The notes under the pieces were generated by a model, which was given only the letters and a program-made list of their open reading frames with translations, ran no database searches and was not told the origin of the DNA. From Urechis unicinctus (lineage: Eukaryota > Annelida > Polychaeta > Xenopneusta > Urechidae), in NCBI GenBank assembly GCA_034190875.2, contig CM067349.1, forward strand, positions 4,783,979 through 4,847,978: a DNA stretch of 64,000 nt, given 5' to 3'. Each line of letters starts with the position of its first letter. The stretch's first letter is position 1. Both the position numbers and the translations under genes were made by a program. Shown one piece after another: positions 50,060 to 62,224 of this stretch.

Positions 50060-51060
50060 ATGTAACAAACATTATAAGCCTGGACGTTTTATAAACGGAC
50101 AAACTTTAAGTTTGCGAGACAATTGAAATATTTTGGGGATTGTCATTACCTTGATCAAAGGTTTTGACTTTGAAGTCACTTTGATCCTTGTGAGGACCCT
50201 TGTAAGGATGCATATAAGTTTTTTGTGCATTTGACAAAGATGGAGTTAATTAAATCCGATCATATTTATTTTATCCATTAACTACATAGGTTCTAAGCGA
50301 AACGCAAGAAGATGCCTAGCAAATACTCCAATCATTTGCGTAACTTACTCCATATAAAATAAGTTCAAAGGCGGGTCGTGTGCAATGGAAAAACAAAGTA
50401 CCCCAGTGGAAATATCGTAGCACATCAATACGAGTTATCATTATGATTTCATCACAAACTACAACTGCTCCAAAGAAGACTAAAATCGAGGCGGTCTGAA
50501 ACACATTGCAAGGGGAGTGCCAAGCATTGTTGCATGCCAGTTATGTTGCCACATATTTATCATCGCCAAGAAGTGTATGGTGCTGCCGTTATTGAAGTAT
50601 CTAATGACGATGGCGACAGACGTACGCATTGGACGTGGTTAAGGTAATGTGGCGCAACCGCACGAGTTTGGGGTTGTTTGGTAAATGTATTTTAATGTTA
50701 TGCTATTTATGACCGAATCATTATCTAATTGTATCAATTACAATTGTGTTAAAGGGATCAGGCTAGCTATGGTATATCTAAGTGTTTTGAACACGAGGCC
50801 CATGTGCAGTGTAAAAATAAAGATCAATTCCGTAAATTAAGCCGCTGTCAATATACGATTCGGGTCTTGGCATATATTACCTTAACGTTTAACTGCATTT
50901 TTGTTCACTCTATATCAGGCTTAAAGTTACATGCATCTACCTATCAGCGCATTACATTCTGTAAATGGAGCCTCTTGATGCATCAATTGATAATTCATAT
51001 CATGTGTTTTATCCTCAGGCAATCCAATGCGCATCTCTACTGGAACCTTCCACGGAACTT
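50060..51060. other. No recognisable feature
   Basis: Two overlapping forward frames (50804-51160 and 50965-51252) reach into the adjacent repeat and have no domain that I recognise. Confidence 0.35.
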
Positions 51061-51064
51061 GATT

Positions 51065-52740
51065 CGTCCCATGAGCCTCTTAAATGTGACCGTCAACACA
51101 CCAGGGCGCGTTCAGTCGATGGCATCCTCAATTACTTGCACGTCGCTGATGCGGTTGTGATGCACGTCTCAGTAATACGCCTGTTATTTATATACCCTTT
51201 TCATATCCGTTGCAAACGGGTCAACCGTCTCAAGCTATGTATGGTTTGTTAGTTCTTACAATCAGTAATCTATTAAAGCGACCACGTGGTTTGGTATGTG
51301 AAATGGTAGCGATGTTGTTCGCTGCGAAGGGCGTGCCTTACGCAGCAGTTATCGAATGAACATTGCAACATTGACCTTTATCAAGAGCAAATCACAACTA
51401 TCTTTTCACTCGGCAGCTGAGCCTTTCCATCACATCTTAACACATGTTGGAAATGAACGCTGCAAGCGGTTACGTGGTACATCAAGAAACCCATAAAGAT
51501 GCTTGTGCCGTAAGTGAAACGTACATTAACTGATGTATTATCCCATTAACCTTGTCGCTTGCTGTTTAATGTATTGCACTTTAATTGCTGTGAGTGCAGA
51601 TGTGTAAAGCGCGGTTCTAATATTTGAGCAAAGCTGATTTTGCCTCATTTATTTGTGACCTCCTGATTGCTGCGCTACATACAAAAAATCTACATTCCTG
51701 GCGTTGGTTTTTTCACAATTTAATTGACATGCTTCTCTATTAGTGTCACTTTTACCAAACTATTTCACGATTTGGCCGATGTTTTTGAAATATTCCTACT
51801 CGCACTGACTTTTTCCTAACTTGAAAACAGATCTGCCCCTCTCCCCTTATTAGGGATTTTAAGGAACATACTGTTCATTAGAATTATCTGCAGTATGTTG
51901 ATTCATTAAAGTTAGCTCATGCAACGGATTAATTGGAATTACAATGTAGTTTAAATATCCTCTAAAGTCGTCAATAACAATTGATTGCTAATTTGCTTCA
52001 TTATTATGTATTTTTGCTCACCGAGAGATTGGCATACATCAGCTTGGAAGACATCAGCTTATATCGACCACTATAAGTTGCATAAAATCACGAGAATTTA
52101 TGCACATTATCGTTAATTTGTTACTGTATGGTATTACATATATACAAATTCAAATACCATGCATAACTCCATAAATGTTTATTGAGCCAGTACTTGAGCA
52201 AATGTATTTAACAGGGGTGCCGCACAGTACAGCATTGCTCACTGCGTCAATCTGCTTGTTGATTTCATCCCCATTATTCAAATCAATTGCCAGCCACGTT
52301 TATTGACGTTATCAGCGAATACGTGGCAACATTGACCCCGAACATGGCATTTATACGAGCACTGGCCCGGTTATTGTCCCTCATTACGGTGGTAGAAATG
52401 GCAATGTTACGTGTCATTAACCAAGGCAGATTCATTACACGGTTATCGGTGTAAATATAAGTCAGGCATGTAGTTGTTCATCCTGATACGGGACAAAGGG
52501 TGAGCAAATGCAAAGCGTTACCTTTCTATCTCTGTTCGCGAGAAGCCGTCATCTGGTAAATCGATTAGGTATGTATAACCTAGCGAGCAGACAGGTTTGC
52601 CCCCTTAGGGGGTATTCATACAAACGGTGTAAATGGAATTACAATGTAATTTTAAATCTCCTCTAATGTCGTTGATAACAATTGATCGCTAATTCTGTTC
52701 CATTGTTCTCTTTAATTGTTCACTAAGAGTTTGACGTATG
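51065..52740 (-). repeat. Right arm of the 2 kb inverted repeat
   Basis: Partner of 37480-39520. Near its outer end, 51940-52060 and 52634-52760 are direct copies of each other (GGAATTACAATGTARTTT, GTCGTYRATAACAATTGATYG), so this arm carries an extra internal duplication with a step of about 695 bp. Confidence 0.85.
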
Positions 52741-52979
52741 CGCAATATTTTTTATAGGAAATGTGACATACTGTTATTGTCAATTTGCCAATCCAATTAT
52801 CCAAAACGTGCAATGACACTACAGCATGACAACAGTGTGTACCATTACAATGTTGACACGTAATGGTATGGGAGAATAAATTACTGTTATACCGTATTAA
52901 ATATTTAAAATTCCTACATTGTTGTGGTACCATTAGGTGGTACTGGATAGCTTACGGTATACTGTACAAAATCGTTTGT

Positions 52980-53120
52980 GGATTCGATCACTTTGATTCA
53001 AATCAGACGTCATCCGGGTTTATTGATGATGTATAAGTTAGCGTGACGCATTATATAATTTTTTTGGGTTTGTCATTCCTTCCTCATTATAATGACGCAT
53101 TTTGTCAATTTTGCAGTAAG
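52980..53120 (+). repeat. 140 bp inverted repeat, left arm
   Basis: Inverted match to 54112-54251: about 16 differences in 140 positions and no gap by hand alignment. It begins GATTCGATCAC and ends TTTTGCAGTAAG, beyond which the two arms differ completely. Confidence 0.9.
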
Positions 53121-53229
53121 CATGTCAATGCGCACTTCATTGAATTTTAATTCCTATACGTATGTCGAAGATATTTACTGCAGGCTTTCATCTAGTGTGC
53201 AATGCAGTGTTTGGGTTATTTTGATCAGT

Positions 53230-53720
53230 GCATTTAACATGGACAATGTGTTATAAAATGCTAGCTATAAGTTCATATCGAGTACTATCAATCTCAATCG
53301 AACACAACACAACAATTCTATACGTTATGTGCGAGTATGTGGCAAAATTGACCCATAAGTCATTTACACGACCACGCGCAGTGTTATTTTCACTTATGAC
53401 GTTTGTAGATATGGCATTGGCGTAATTCATTGACCAAGGCAAATACACTACGCAGTCTTGTGATGTAAATAGGTGCAATACAGGTATTTGTTCATCTAGA
53501 TGTGTGAAATAAGGTAAAGAAATCCACAGCCTTACCTTTCTACCTTCGTCTGCGAGCGGGATCTTCAAGTGCATAATTAACATCTGACCTGTTTGCTGCC
53601 TTGAATTAAACACTTATGATTTATCGCATTATAGAAATACTATTTACGCATTTTGTTCATCCTACTGTGAGATAGCAAATAAGCACGTTGCTTGCAGATC
53701 GACGAAGAAGAGCAGGTAAC
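53230..53720 (-). repeat. Large-repeat module K, reverse copy between the 140 bp arms
   Basis: Inverted match to 37540-37960, including the 120-codon reverse frame at 53251-53613 (words HLDEQIPV, VVYLPWSM, ISTNVIS). No family is recognised. Confidence 0.75.
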
Positions 53721-54111
53721 TGTCTTACCTATCGTTTATCTGACCATCCACAATCATCCATTAGATTGTGGCTAACATGTGTATCAGATATGCAATCCAT
53801 GCATAGCTTTGTAGAGCTCTGTGGTTATGAGACATGACACATTAAGTACACACAGTTGTTCAAATACGTTCCCGACATGGCTTACCTGTCCACCTGAAAG
53901 CTGGTGAGGATGTTGTCGTGACGGGCAAATTACGCGCAAAAATTTAATATATTCGTGGTTACATGCATTTAATTTGCCTAGATGATGTATGTGTAACTAT
54001 TCATGATATAAGAAATATATGCGCAATCACTTCACATAGTGAACACAAGAGCAAGAGATTCAATTGTGAAGGTTTCGATCAAAGCAGAAAATTATGCTGC
54101 GTGGTTGGCAT

Positions 54112-54251
54112 CTTACTGCAAAATTCACAAAATGCGTCATTATAACGAGGAAGGAATTACAAACCAAACCAAATTCCATAATGCATCACGCCAGCTTATA
54201 CACCATCAATAAACCCGGATGACAACAGATTTGAATCAAGGTGATCGAATC
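54112..54251 (-). repeat. 140 bp inverted repeat, right arm
   Basis: Partner of 52980-53120. Outside the GATTCGATCAC edge the two flanks keep a weak resemblance for about 12 more bases (CAAAAYCG, TGT). Confidence 0.9.
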
Positions 54252-54259
54252 AACATGCG

Positions 54260-57200
54260 TTTTGGCACGTGAGACGTGGTGTTGGGTTATCTCATAATTG
54301 CATGAACTTTACATCGGGAGTGGATAAAAGCTGGTTTAAATAGCTCAGTTTGAGATTTATTCTTATATACGAACCGTTCATTCTTTGTATTTTAATATTT
54401 TGGCCATGTTCATGTTCAACGGTGAGAAGCGATGCGATGAATACCTTTCGGTAAAATTTGTACGACAAGCTAGAAAATGCATTTCCCTGTACTAATGACG
54501 ACTTTGTCATCAATCGCCTATGCACTGCAGAACCTAATTACTTTCAATACAACTGATACAGACATGTCAATGTAGTACATGTGTTCAACGTACCAATTTG
54601 AATACTTAAAGGACCAAAACAATTTTATACTTAATAATGCTTACACATTAGCAGATAGAGCTTAAGGAAAATGACTCGTTGTCAGGAACTGTATCACGGT
54701 GGCTGGCCACCATTAGCTGGCATCTATGATTAAAAAGCGTCTATTTTAAAGATAGTCAAGTCTGTTATATGATATGAGACGGTTTAACCATATTCAACGC
54801 TCAACTGTATCCTTTTTGTCCAACCATCCACTTCGACACATATTACATTAATCTTTGTATCTATTCCTTGCGCTCCGTTATGTAGCGCTATCTAGCTCTC
54901 CATGTCGTCATTCTCGGTCAGTTAAATGAGATTAAGATTGATAATAGAAATTTTAACGGAGAATATTGAGCTAAAAACTATTGCTTTAGTTGTTTGTATC
55001 AGTGCTACCAGAGCAGAATTGCATCAATTTGCAAGTACAAACAAAACCCACCTTAAACTTGAGACCGAAATTCTTTGAACAAGGGGGGTGGAGCCGCATT
55101 AAAATTAATCTGAGTATTCAATTTAGGCAAAGTCAATCACTATGATGAATTACATTGCGACCCCCCCCCCTCCCCTTCACCCCAATGTCATCAATGTTCG
55201 AAACTTGAGGGAAAACCAAATTTATGAATAAAAAAACACTTAAATAAATACCGCCAAATAGCGAAAATATGAGTTCAGTCGGTCCTCATATGGAGGAATG
55301 AAGGACCCGGGATACTCAATGTACACAGCAACACATATTTACTTATCCTCAACTCTGGAATTATTTCAATGAATATGATTCAGCATTAATATCACTAAAC
55401 AATATCACACATAATGCAACCCACGCTGCGTCATTGAACACGACGTATCTAAGAATGTGTTCGTTCCTTGAGAAACCCATATAAAGTACTTTCATCAGTT
55501 GGTAGTAACTTTGCAATCTGGTTCATTTAATGCTGATCACAGATGCTTGTAAGCTATTTGACAATAGAATAAGAAAAATCGAAAGTGAACTCAACGAGTC
55601 GGCTCGAATCTTCTGGCGACCCTCTTGTAATTGTTTTTATTGGCAGCTGAGAAACCTCTTAGATCATTGTGCGGTGAATTTGCGCCTGGCTATCGCATGC
55701 AGTTATTATCTCGTTGAGTATGCTGTCGCGTGGTCACGCGGGTGATAGTGAAAACCACAAGCAACTATTCTATAACATACACACACGCATAAACCTAAGA
55801 AGGACTGAATAAAAGTAATGAATGTCAAGGGTGCTCAATATATCAACCCTCCATAAAATCGGTTTTATTATACAAATGGTAAGGACTACCTATAATGTTA
55901 ATTTAAAATATACTAAATCAGCAATTTGCTGCAACTTGCTTGCATATCCTGTTAGTTCCACTAATGATCCGCAGTGGTTACTTGTCCATTACATAACCAC
56001 TTTGTAGATAGCTGGGTTCAACTTACATCCAATATGCGCTCATGAATTACACATTTTCAGACACAAATGCTTTAGTGAGCACTTATCAAATGTTAGTTGG
56101 GTTTCTTTGGCGCAGCCTGGATGACCAAACCATTACAATGTCAATTAGGGTGGGGAGTAATAAATGACTTTTAGTGCTAAACACAGCCTTAGTTGCTCTT
56201 CTGCAGCTTTGATATTATGTCTACATGCGTGTGGTGTCAAAAGTCAGGCGCCCTTCATAATCATGACTTGCCATTATCACTTGTCTTCCATGAAAGAGCC
56301 AAGCTGTGCTTAGTATAGTTTTGCGTTGTTAGTTCTTTCATTGAAGGATACGGATCTAATTATTTGTCACGTCGTCGTTGTTATAGAAAATATGCGCATA
56401 CCGTATGCTTGGGAAAGTAGGAAAGAGATGAATATATGTGTGCAATTCTTGTCTTTACGGTTTAATCTTTGATAGCTATTCATCGATATCAAATCTAGTC
56501 GTCGTGGTCAGAGACACATTTACCCAAGTACGGAATATCACCGCCAAATAAAACACACTGCCATTGAAATGTTTGATAGCTGTCAACACTTCGCTAGACA
56601 TTGAGGGGCTAAGATGCCAGAGTGTGTATAGCTTTCATTACATCTCCGCGTGGTTTCAATATCAAGCTCTACTCTAGTTACAGGAAACAATTTAACATCT
56701 ATACACGAGGAAACGTCAGTTGCTCTTATCCGGTCTCTGGCTGGCTGAAGTACGGAACGTTTTGTCGTTAAATATATAACCGTGCATAGTCAATTTAATA
56801 TCAAAATCGCAGCAAATGTATCAGACAGCTTAAACATATCCACAAGTAATGCTATCTGTGGAGCATATCCTTTATTTGTATTTCGATACATTAGCTAGCG
56901 CGTTTAGTTTTCGCTCAAATGACGCAGCGAAAACTCATGCATCTATTATAGCCATGCATGTTTAAAAATCTTAGACCTGAATGACAACCCTTTTTTTTTA
57001 GCATACGATTTAACACTAATTAATTACATACTGTCACAAGTGGATATTCTCATATGAAGCAGATCATTTGCAATTCGCGGTTGATATATGTAGGACCTAT
57101 GCATTGGAGCAGGATCCGGATTATCGATTTTTGGCCTCGTGCAGCATATTATGTCAACTGACAAATAGTACTAACAGCTAGAACATGTCTGCGAATGCTC

Positions 57201-57985
57201 ATTGCTACATTAAGGTGTGTGATTGATGGAATCCATCTGTTGGAGTATGCCGCTTGTAGCCGTCGTACACTATACATCAAATATGATCATTGGTGCAAGT
57301 GTCGTGGTTTCAAACCTTATGAGGTCCACCGTTCATCGCAAACAATTGTTTCATTGCTGCAATAAAAATGACTCGCCGCTGGTAACAGTCTTGCGGTGTT
57401 TGATAATTAACCATTTGTCAGTGCTACATACTGCGGAAACTTATCCCACCGTCCTTTTCAAGACAACCAGAATTCTTACATGTGCCTTTTTATCTCTCAC
57501 TCAACGTAGCGTACATCTCCGCTAACGGGAAAACGACTGATGGAATGCAAATGAAGCATTGTTAGCTGAGTTGTACGTTCAAAAGGCAAAGTTCAATGGT
57601 ATAGTTTGTTAACCAGACCATTCGGCAGCGTAATTAATGTGCGATAATAAATATGACTCTGATAGTCCTCCGTGAATGGGTGTAGTTCCCCAAGTCGTTA
57701 CATTATTGATGATCAAGTGACGCCTCACTCTCACTCGTCTATAATTCATGACTATTGTAAATTATTTCTTTGATATGATAAGTTGAATACATTAACCGGT
57801 AACAAATGGAAAGATCTATGCAAGTTAAAGGGGGAATCATTAGCTTTATAATGCAGTTCTGCTTGGAATATCATTTACCGTTTGAACCTAAAGTCGTCAT
57901 CAAACCAAAATCTATTATGTGTCAGGTGATCTCACATCAAAGGCCGCGCGGCTTGTCATATTATTTACCGTTTTTATATACGTAA
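54260..57985. other. No supported gene (3.7 kb)
   Basis: Mostly unique AT-rich sequence. A C10 run followed by TCCCC lies at 55161-55175. Open frames do not exceed about 100 codons and have no recognised content. Confidence 0.4.
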
Positions 57986-57989
57986 TGGG

Positions 57990-59430
57990 TCAGATTTCAC
58001 TCATCGTTTGTAGGACAATTTCAGTAATAAACGAGATATATTGCTTATCGAGAATTGGTGCATGACGATAAAATTTCCTTGCTGTCTTTGATGATACGAA
58101 TTGTAAGCATCTGGTTTCCAACTGTTGGAGATAGTTCCTACTCAATAACGCCGAGAAGACCTCCAGTAGCGTCTGCTGCCATCGTAAGATCGGCATCGGG
58201 AGCTGTAAATTACATCTGGCCAATGCGATAATATTTTTGGGGTTTTGAATTTGACCATCGTGCATGAATGCAATGTGGATTACAAAGAGAAAATAAAACA
58301 TTCTCCGGAGTGTGATACGATTGACAGTAGTTCTCTCAAAATCCCGCATCGACAGGGTTTGGCCGCTACCAAGCGTACAGCATGAGATCTGCTGGTAACG
58401 GAGCATCAAATGTATAACCAGGCATGGTAACAATTGCAGCAGATGGTGTTTGGTATGATTTGGATTTAGTGGTCAGGGTGTAGTGTAACACATGAGATCG
58501 CTGACTAGTCGTTCCTCTATGTTCGTTGTTTATAATTATCTGCTTCCAAATGGGATAACGCTGCGCAATTGTCCGTGAATTGCTACTGATATATTACATA
58601 TACCCAAAACATGGCCACTAAACGGCTACACGACAAGTTATGACAACTCCCATCAATTGATTGAGCTAAATCATACCAGACAACAAGGGGTAATTAATAC
58701 CCCAAATGACCTACAACCTCCCTCCTCGATTATGCTATGGTACTAATTGCTCAGCCCAGCGATTTCAGTTAAAACATTCAAAGTCTCACGTATCAAAACA
58801 CTGTCTTTACAGTATCCGGTATAAAATCCTTTAGAGGTTAATGATTATTAACTCAGGGGCCCAGCGATTTATTCCATAGCGAAGTAACACTGACCGTGAC
58901 CTTGTCGCAATCGTATGTCTTATAGCTAGTTATTCACAATCCTACTCAAAAGCATATTAACAAGCGTAGATCAAGGCTGTGAAAAGCAACCACCGACGAT
59001 CAACACCCATAAGACAAGAGGACAGACGTCGCCCAGTTACTCAACACCTATAATTTCTTCTGAACCGAATGCAACAATTCGACGTTTGTTAAAATTTTAT
59101 TTGATAAAACTAGAGGATGACAATATAAGCCATATACTGATTGGGTATGCTTGTGATGTTTCTGTCTGTGGGTCATTCTTGTTAAATATATCAAGCTTCG
59201 TTTAATTTGTATTGTTGGCACAAGGCCGACATTGTTTGGCGCGATGGTTATGCGTGTGACAAAACGTTGTATGTACAGAGAGCATGCTGTTGGTAGAATA
59301 GCAAACTGCGATGACTTGAGGTTATTATCCGTCCCTTCCGCTGGTTGCCATGCAGTCTTATTCTCCCAGAATTGCATCAGCTCCCTAAGGCTCCCGAGCA
59401 TTGCTTCTTTTGCGGTTTTGGTGGTCACTG
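57990..59430 (-). other. Two unsupported reverse open frames
   Basis: Frames of 147 codons (57990-58433) and 126 codons (59048-59428) lie on the reverse strand. Both lengths are close to what a random model predicts for the longest frames in 64 kb. The second opens MTTKTAKEAMLGSLRELMQF and looks slightly more protein-like at its start, but neither has a domain, promoter or repeat partner that I can identify. Confidence 0.2.
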
Positions 59431-59434
59431 AACC

Positions 59435-59985
59435 GCTATCTCGTCAACATTGATTCGCCCAATTGTGACCAGAAACCATTTAACGCATAACATCTTACAG
59501 AATCGAGGCCATATAAGCAATGGTCGTCACTGTGTAGAAGAATATATGGTTGATACATGCAACCTCTTTATACGTCTTACTTTATTCTCACTGATATATA
59601 AACCTACCAACTACCTTTCCCGTCAAAAGACCGTTTTAATGCCTTCTTATGGGTCATCGTTGCTTCATATTTACTCTGGCACAGGTCATAAAAAGCAGCA
59701 AATCCGGCACTATATTATACCGGATCCACTAATATGGCTATCAATTAGTTTAATTTGATTTGTTGTGCCTGTTATCAACTATAATAGTCCCATCAAAACA
59801 GTCATTATATGCATTTGTTATTAACAAACGCGTTGTATAAAACGATGCCTTGAGAAATTTTATATGACGAAAAAGACCCAGCACTTTGTCTGATTGGTAT
59901 CGCTATATCATAATTGCGCATGTCACTTTGTCTTGTCATCAATTACGCAGAGATATGACAAAGAGCATGCAATTGTTTCACAGGG
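59435..59985. other. No recognisable feature
   Basis: No supportable gene or repeat. Confidence 0.4.
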
Positions 59986-59989
59986 TTGT

Positions 59990-61000
59990 GTTCCTGAAAA
60001 AACCCCAATTCGGTTGGTTTCTTGTAGCAGTGTCAAACAGCCGCACGTTGTGGTAGTTGTTAACGTGTGCCATTGTGATGTTATGACGAAGCTTTCAGGT
60101 ACGAGGACAGGTATTATTTGTTCATCATAAATGTCAAAGCTGTATCCTCAGAAATTCGAATAGGTCAACACACCGACCTCAGCCTTTCACCACTACACAA
60201 CCTCGCTAAATAGAGGAACTCGGCATGGCTAATCCGTTTAGAAAGGAGATGCAATCGGAGGTTTGCTTCAGACTGAACTGCGAATGAAAATCTCTTCGCG
60301 CTTTCATATTCCCCATATTTATAGCATGCACTACGCAGCGATGATAGGTATATGGCCATAAATCTTGTACGCAACATTGCTAGGCAATTCCCTCCCAATG
60401 TGTTAGTATTCTACCAAAGCAGAAACAAATATTTGTTTTTGGACAAATGCTAATTATAACTTACGGTGTTCCCCATATTGCCATCATAACAGTACGTGGA
60501 TCATTGTCTTTACTAAATGCATGGTTGCAATATCACAAATTCAAGATGTCGTATATGAGGTAATGGAGGTTTGATTCCTAAGCATGTGTTGCAAATGGTG
60601 CCGATGTTGCAATTGCAGAAGGTCTGTCTGCAAATATGCTTTTGCCTGAGGCAGCTGTGATCTTATAAGAGGTTATTCACACAAATTATTGAAGCTGCTA
60701 TTAAAGCGCACTGCATGTTCTTGCTCATTGCTCTCGACAACTTATGTAAGTGATATACTAGTACATGGTCCAAGTACATAAGTCAATATTTTACATGTAT
60801 AAATTAACATTGCTGTTGTGTTAACCCATTAAGCGCAAGAACGGAATAAAACTAATGCGTTTTAATTCAGACCAGCTGGGTCAAACACACAAGAAGCTGT
60901 AAGCACATACATCCATACATTGGTCCTGGCGAAGGAATACCTTGGCAGTAATAACAAAGAGTATATAGCTACGCTAAGAGGGCTCACTTCGAGTGGCTCT
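59990..61000 (+). repeat. Large-repeat copy E
   Basis: Forward copy with modules in order: weak LTHVDN remnant (60020-60160), AATCCGTTTAGA-GGAGATGCAATC (60229-60255, like 43487-43512), GCAACATTGCTAGGCAATTC (60374), the CAATATCACAA module N (60529), and module Q (60840-61000). It shows that this order existed without the transposon. Confidence 0.7.
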
Positions 61001-61004
61001 GAGG

Positions 61005-61735
61005 TGATCGCTTCCCTAATTATAACACATTACAATCATGACATAAACAATAGCACTTGGGAATACTGGGCTGGCGTCACTGCGATTGATTGTACTGGGA
61101 AAAGTTCGTTTCGCAGAGCCTTGCCGCTACCAAAACACGTCGCACAGTCGCTTTATGAATAGCAAAAATATCAAGTACACTATTAAATAAATGTCAACTT
61201 GATAGATTACACGGTCTGGGGTACCCCTATGGAAAACAGTTCTCATCTTACAGCGTCCGCGCAGTTTACGATCCTCGATCTTTCATGTCCGTACTGTGGA
61301 TAGTAGTTTTAGATTGTCTATAACTGTCTGAAGCGAGGGAACTGGCCTGGGGTCGACATAACTTTTTATTATTTTAATCATAAAATTATTCAGGCGACGA
61401 AATCAACAACAAGAATATGGGACTGTTGCTCCAACGTCTCGGGGCTCGGCGGCTGTTAACGATATGAAGTCATCTGATTGGTCGAGGCGACTACAGCTCC
61501 AAATTAAACAGTGAATTCCACGTGGTATTAACAGACGCTATGACAAGACGCTATGACAATGACGCTTTGGCTAACAGGTGGCGTCTTGACATATTTTCTC
61601 GGGCGGAATACTCGAGTGAGCTCTCTTAGCAAAGCTATAAACTCTTTGGTAATAACAAATAACTTGATACAGCTCTGTAAGCTAACAATACGCTCACATG
61701 AAAACGTAACCTAAATAGCGAACACAAGTTCGTAC
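61005..61735. other. Extra segment within copy E
   Basis: This stretch separates two parts of module Q that are about 300 bases apart in the 46 kb copy. It is more GC- and CpG-rich near 61420-61500 and includes a 13 bp tandem pair (GACGCTATGACAA at 61532 and 61545). It may be an insertion, but I see no terminal repeats. Confidence 0.35.
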
Positions 61736-61739
61736 CTTG

Positions 61740-62220
61740 ATTTCCGGTACTCAATTTGGATTATTCTAAGTCTGCTGCGACTATATACTGCCTCTGTCAC
61801 TTTGACGTAACAACTAGTTCTACAAATGGTCCTACCAACTTCGGTACATTTTTAAATTTTATTTGTCTTTCTATCTATATCAAAATACAATTATCAAACG
61901 CGGCTATCCTTTAACATTCATAACATTCATTAAAAAGAGAGCAAATCAGCATCTGCTCTCTAGAAAAACGTTCAAACAGGACACTCACAGAAATGCTAGT
62001 CGACTCATATGTTTAATAACCACCACCTATCAGCATGAAAGAGAACACAAATACCTCCAGACCAGCCAGCTGCGTTGACCAGCCGATCCCCATGATATAG
62101 CTTTATGTCGCGACTGATTTCACATAATTAAGGGATCTAGGCATTAACAACATGAGCTGCCCCGATGGAGGCTTGCATATCCTATAGTTAATTGCGTAAG
62201 GTCGAAATTTGTGGCATGAA
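61740..62220 (+). repeat. Large-repeat copy E, distal part
   Basis: 61740-61800 matches inverted 45860-45925. 62125-62172 matches 41708-41765 (CATAATTAAGGG, GATGGAGGC). These are the last clear pieces of the family in the window. Confidence 0.6.
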
Positions 62221-62224
62221 TTAT

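Noticed and set aside
57990-58433. 147-codon reverse frame as a gene
   Set aside because: Its length is about what a random model predicts for the longest frame in 64 kb of this composition, and no domain or partner supports it.
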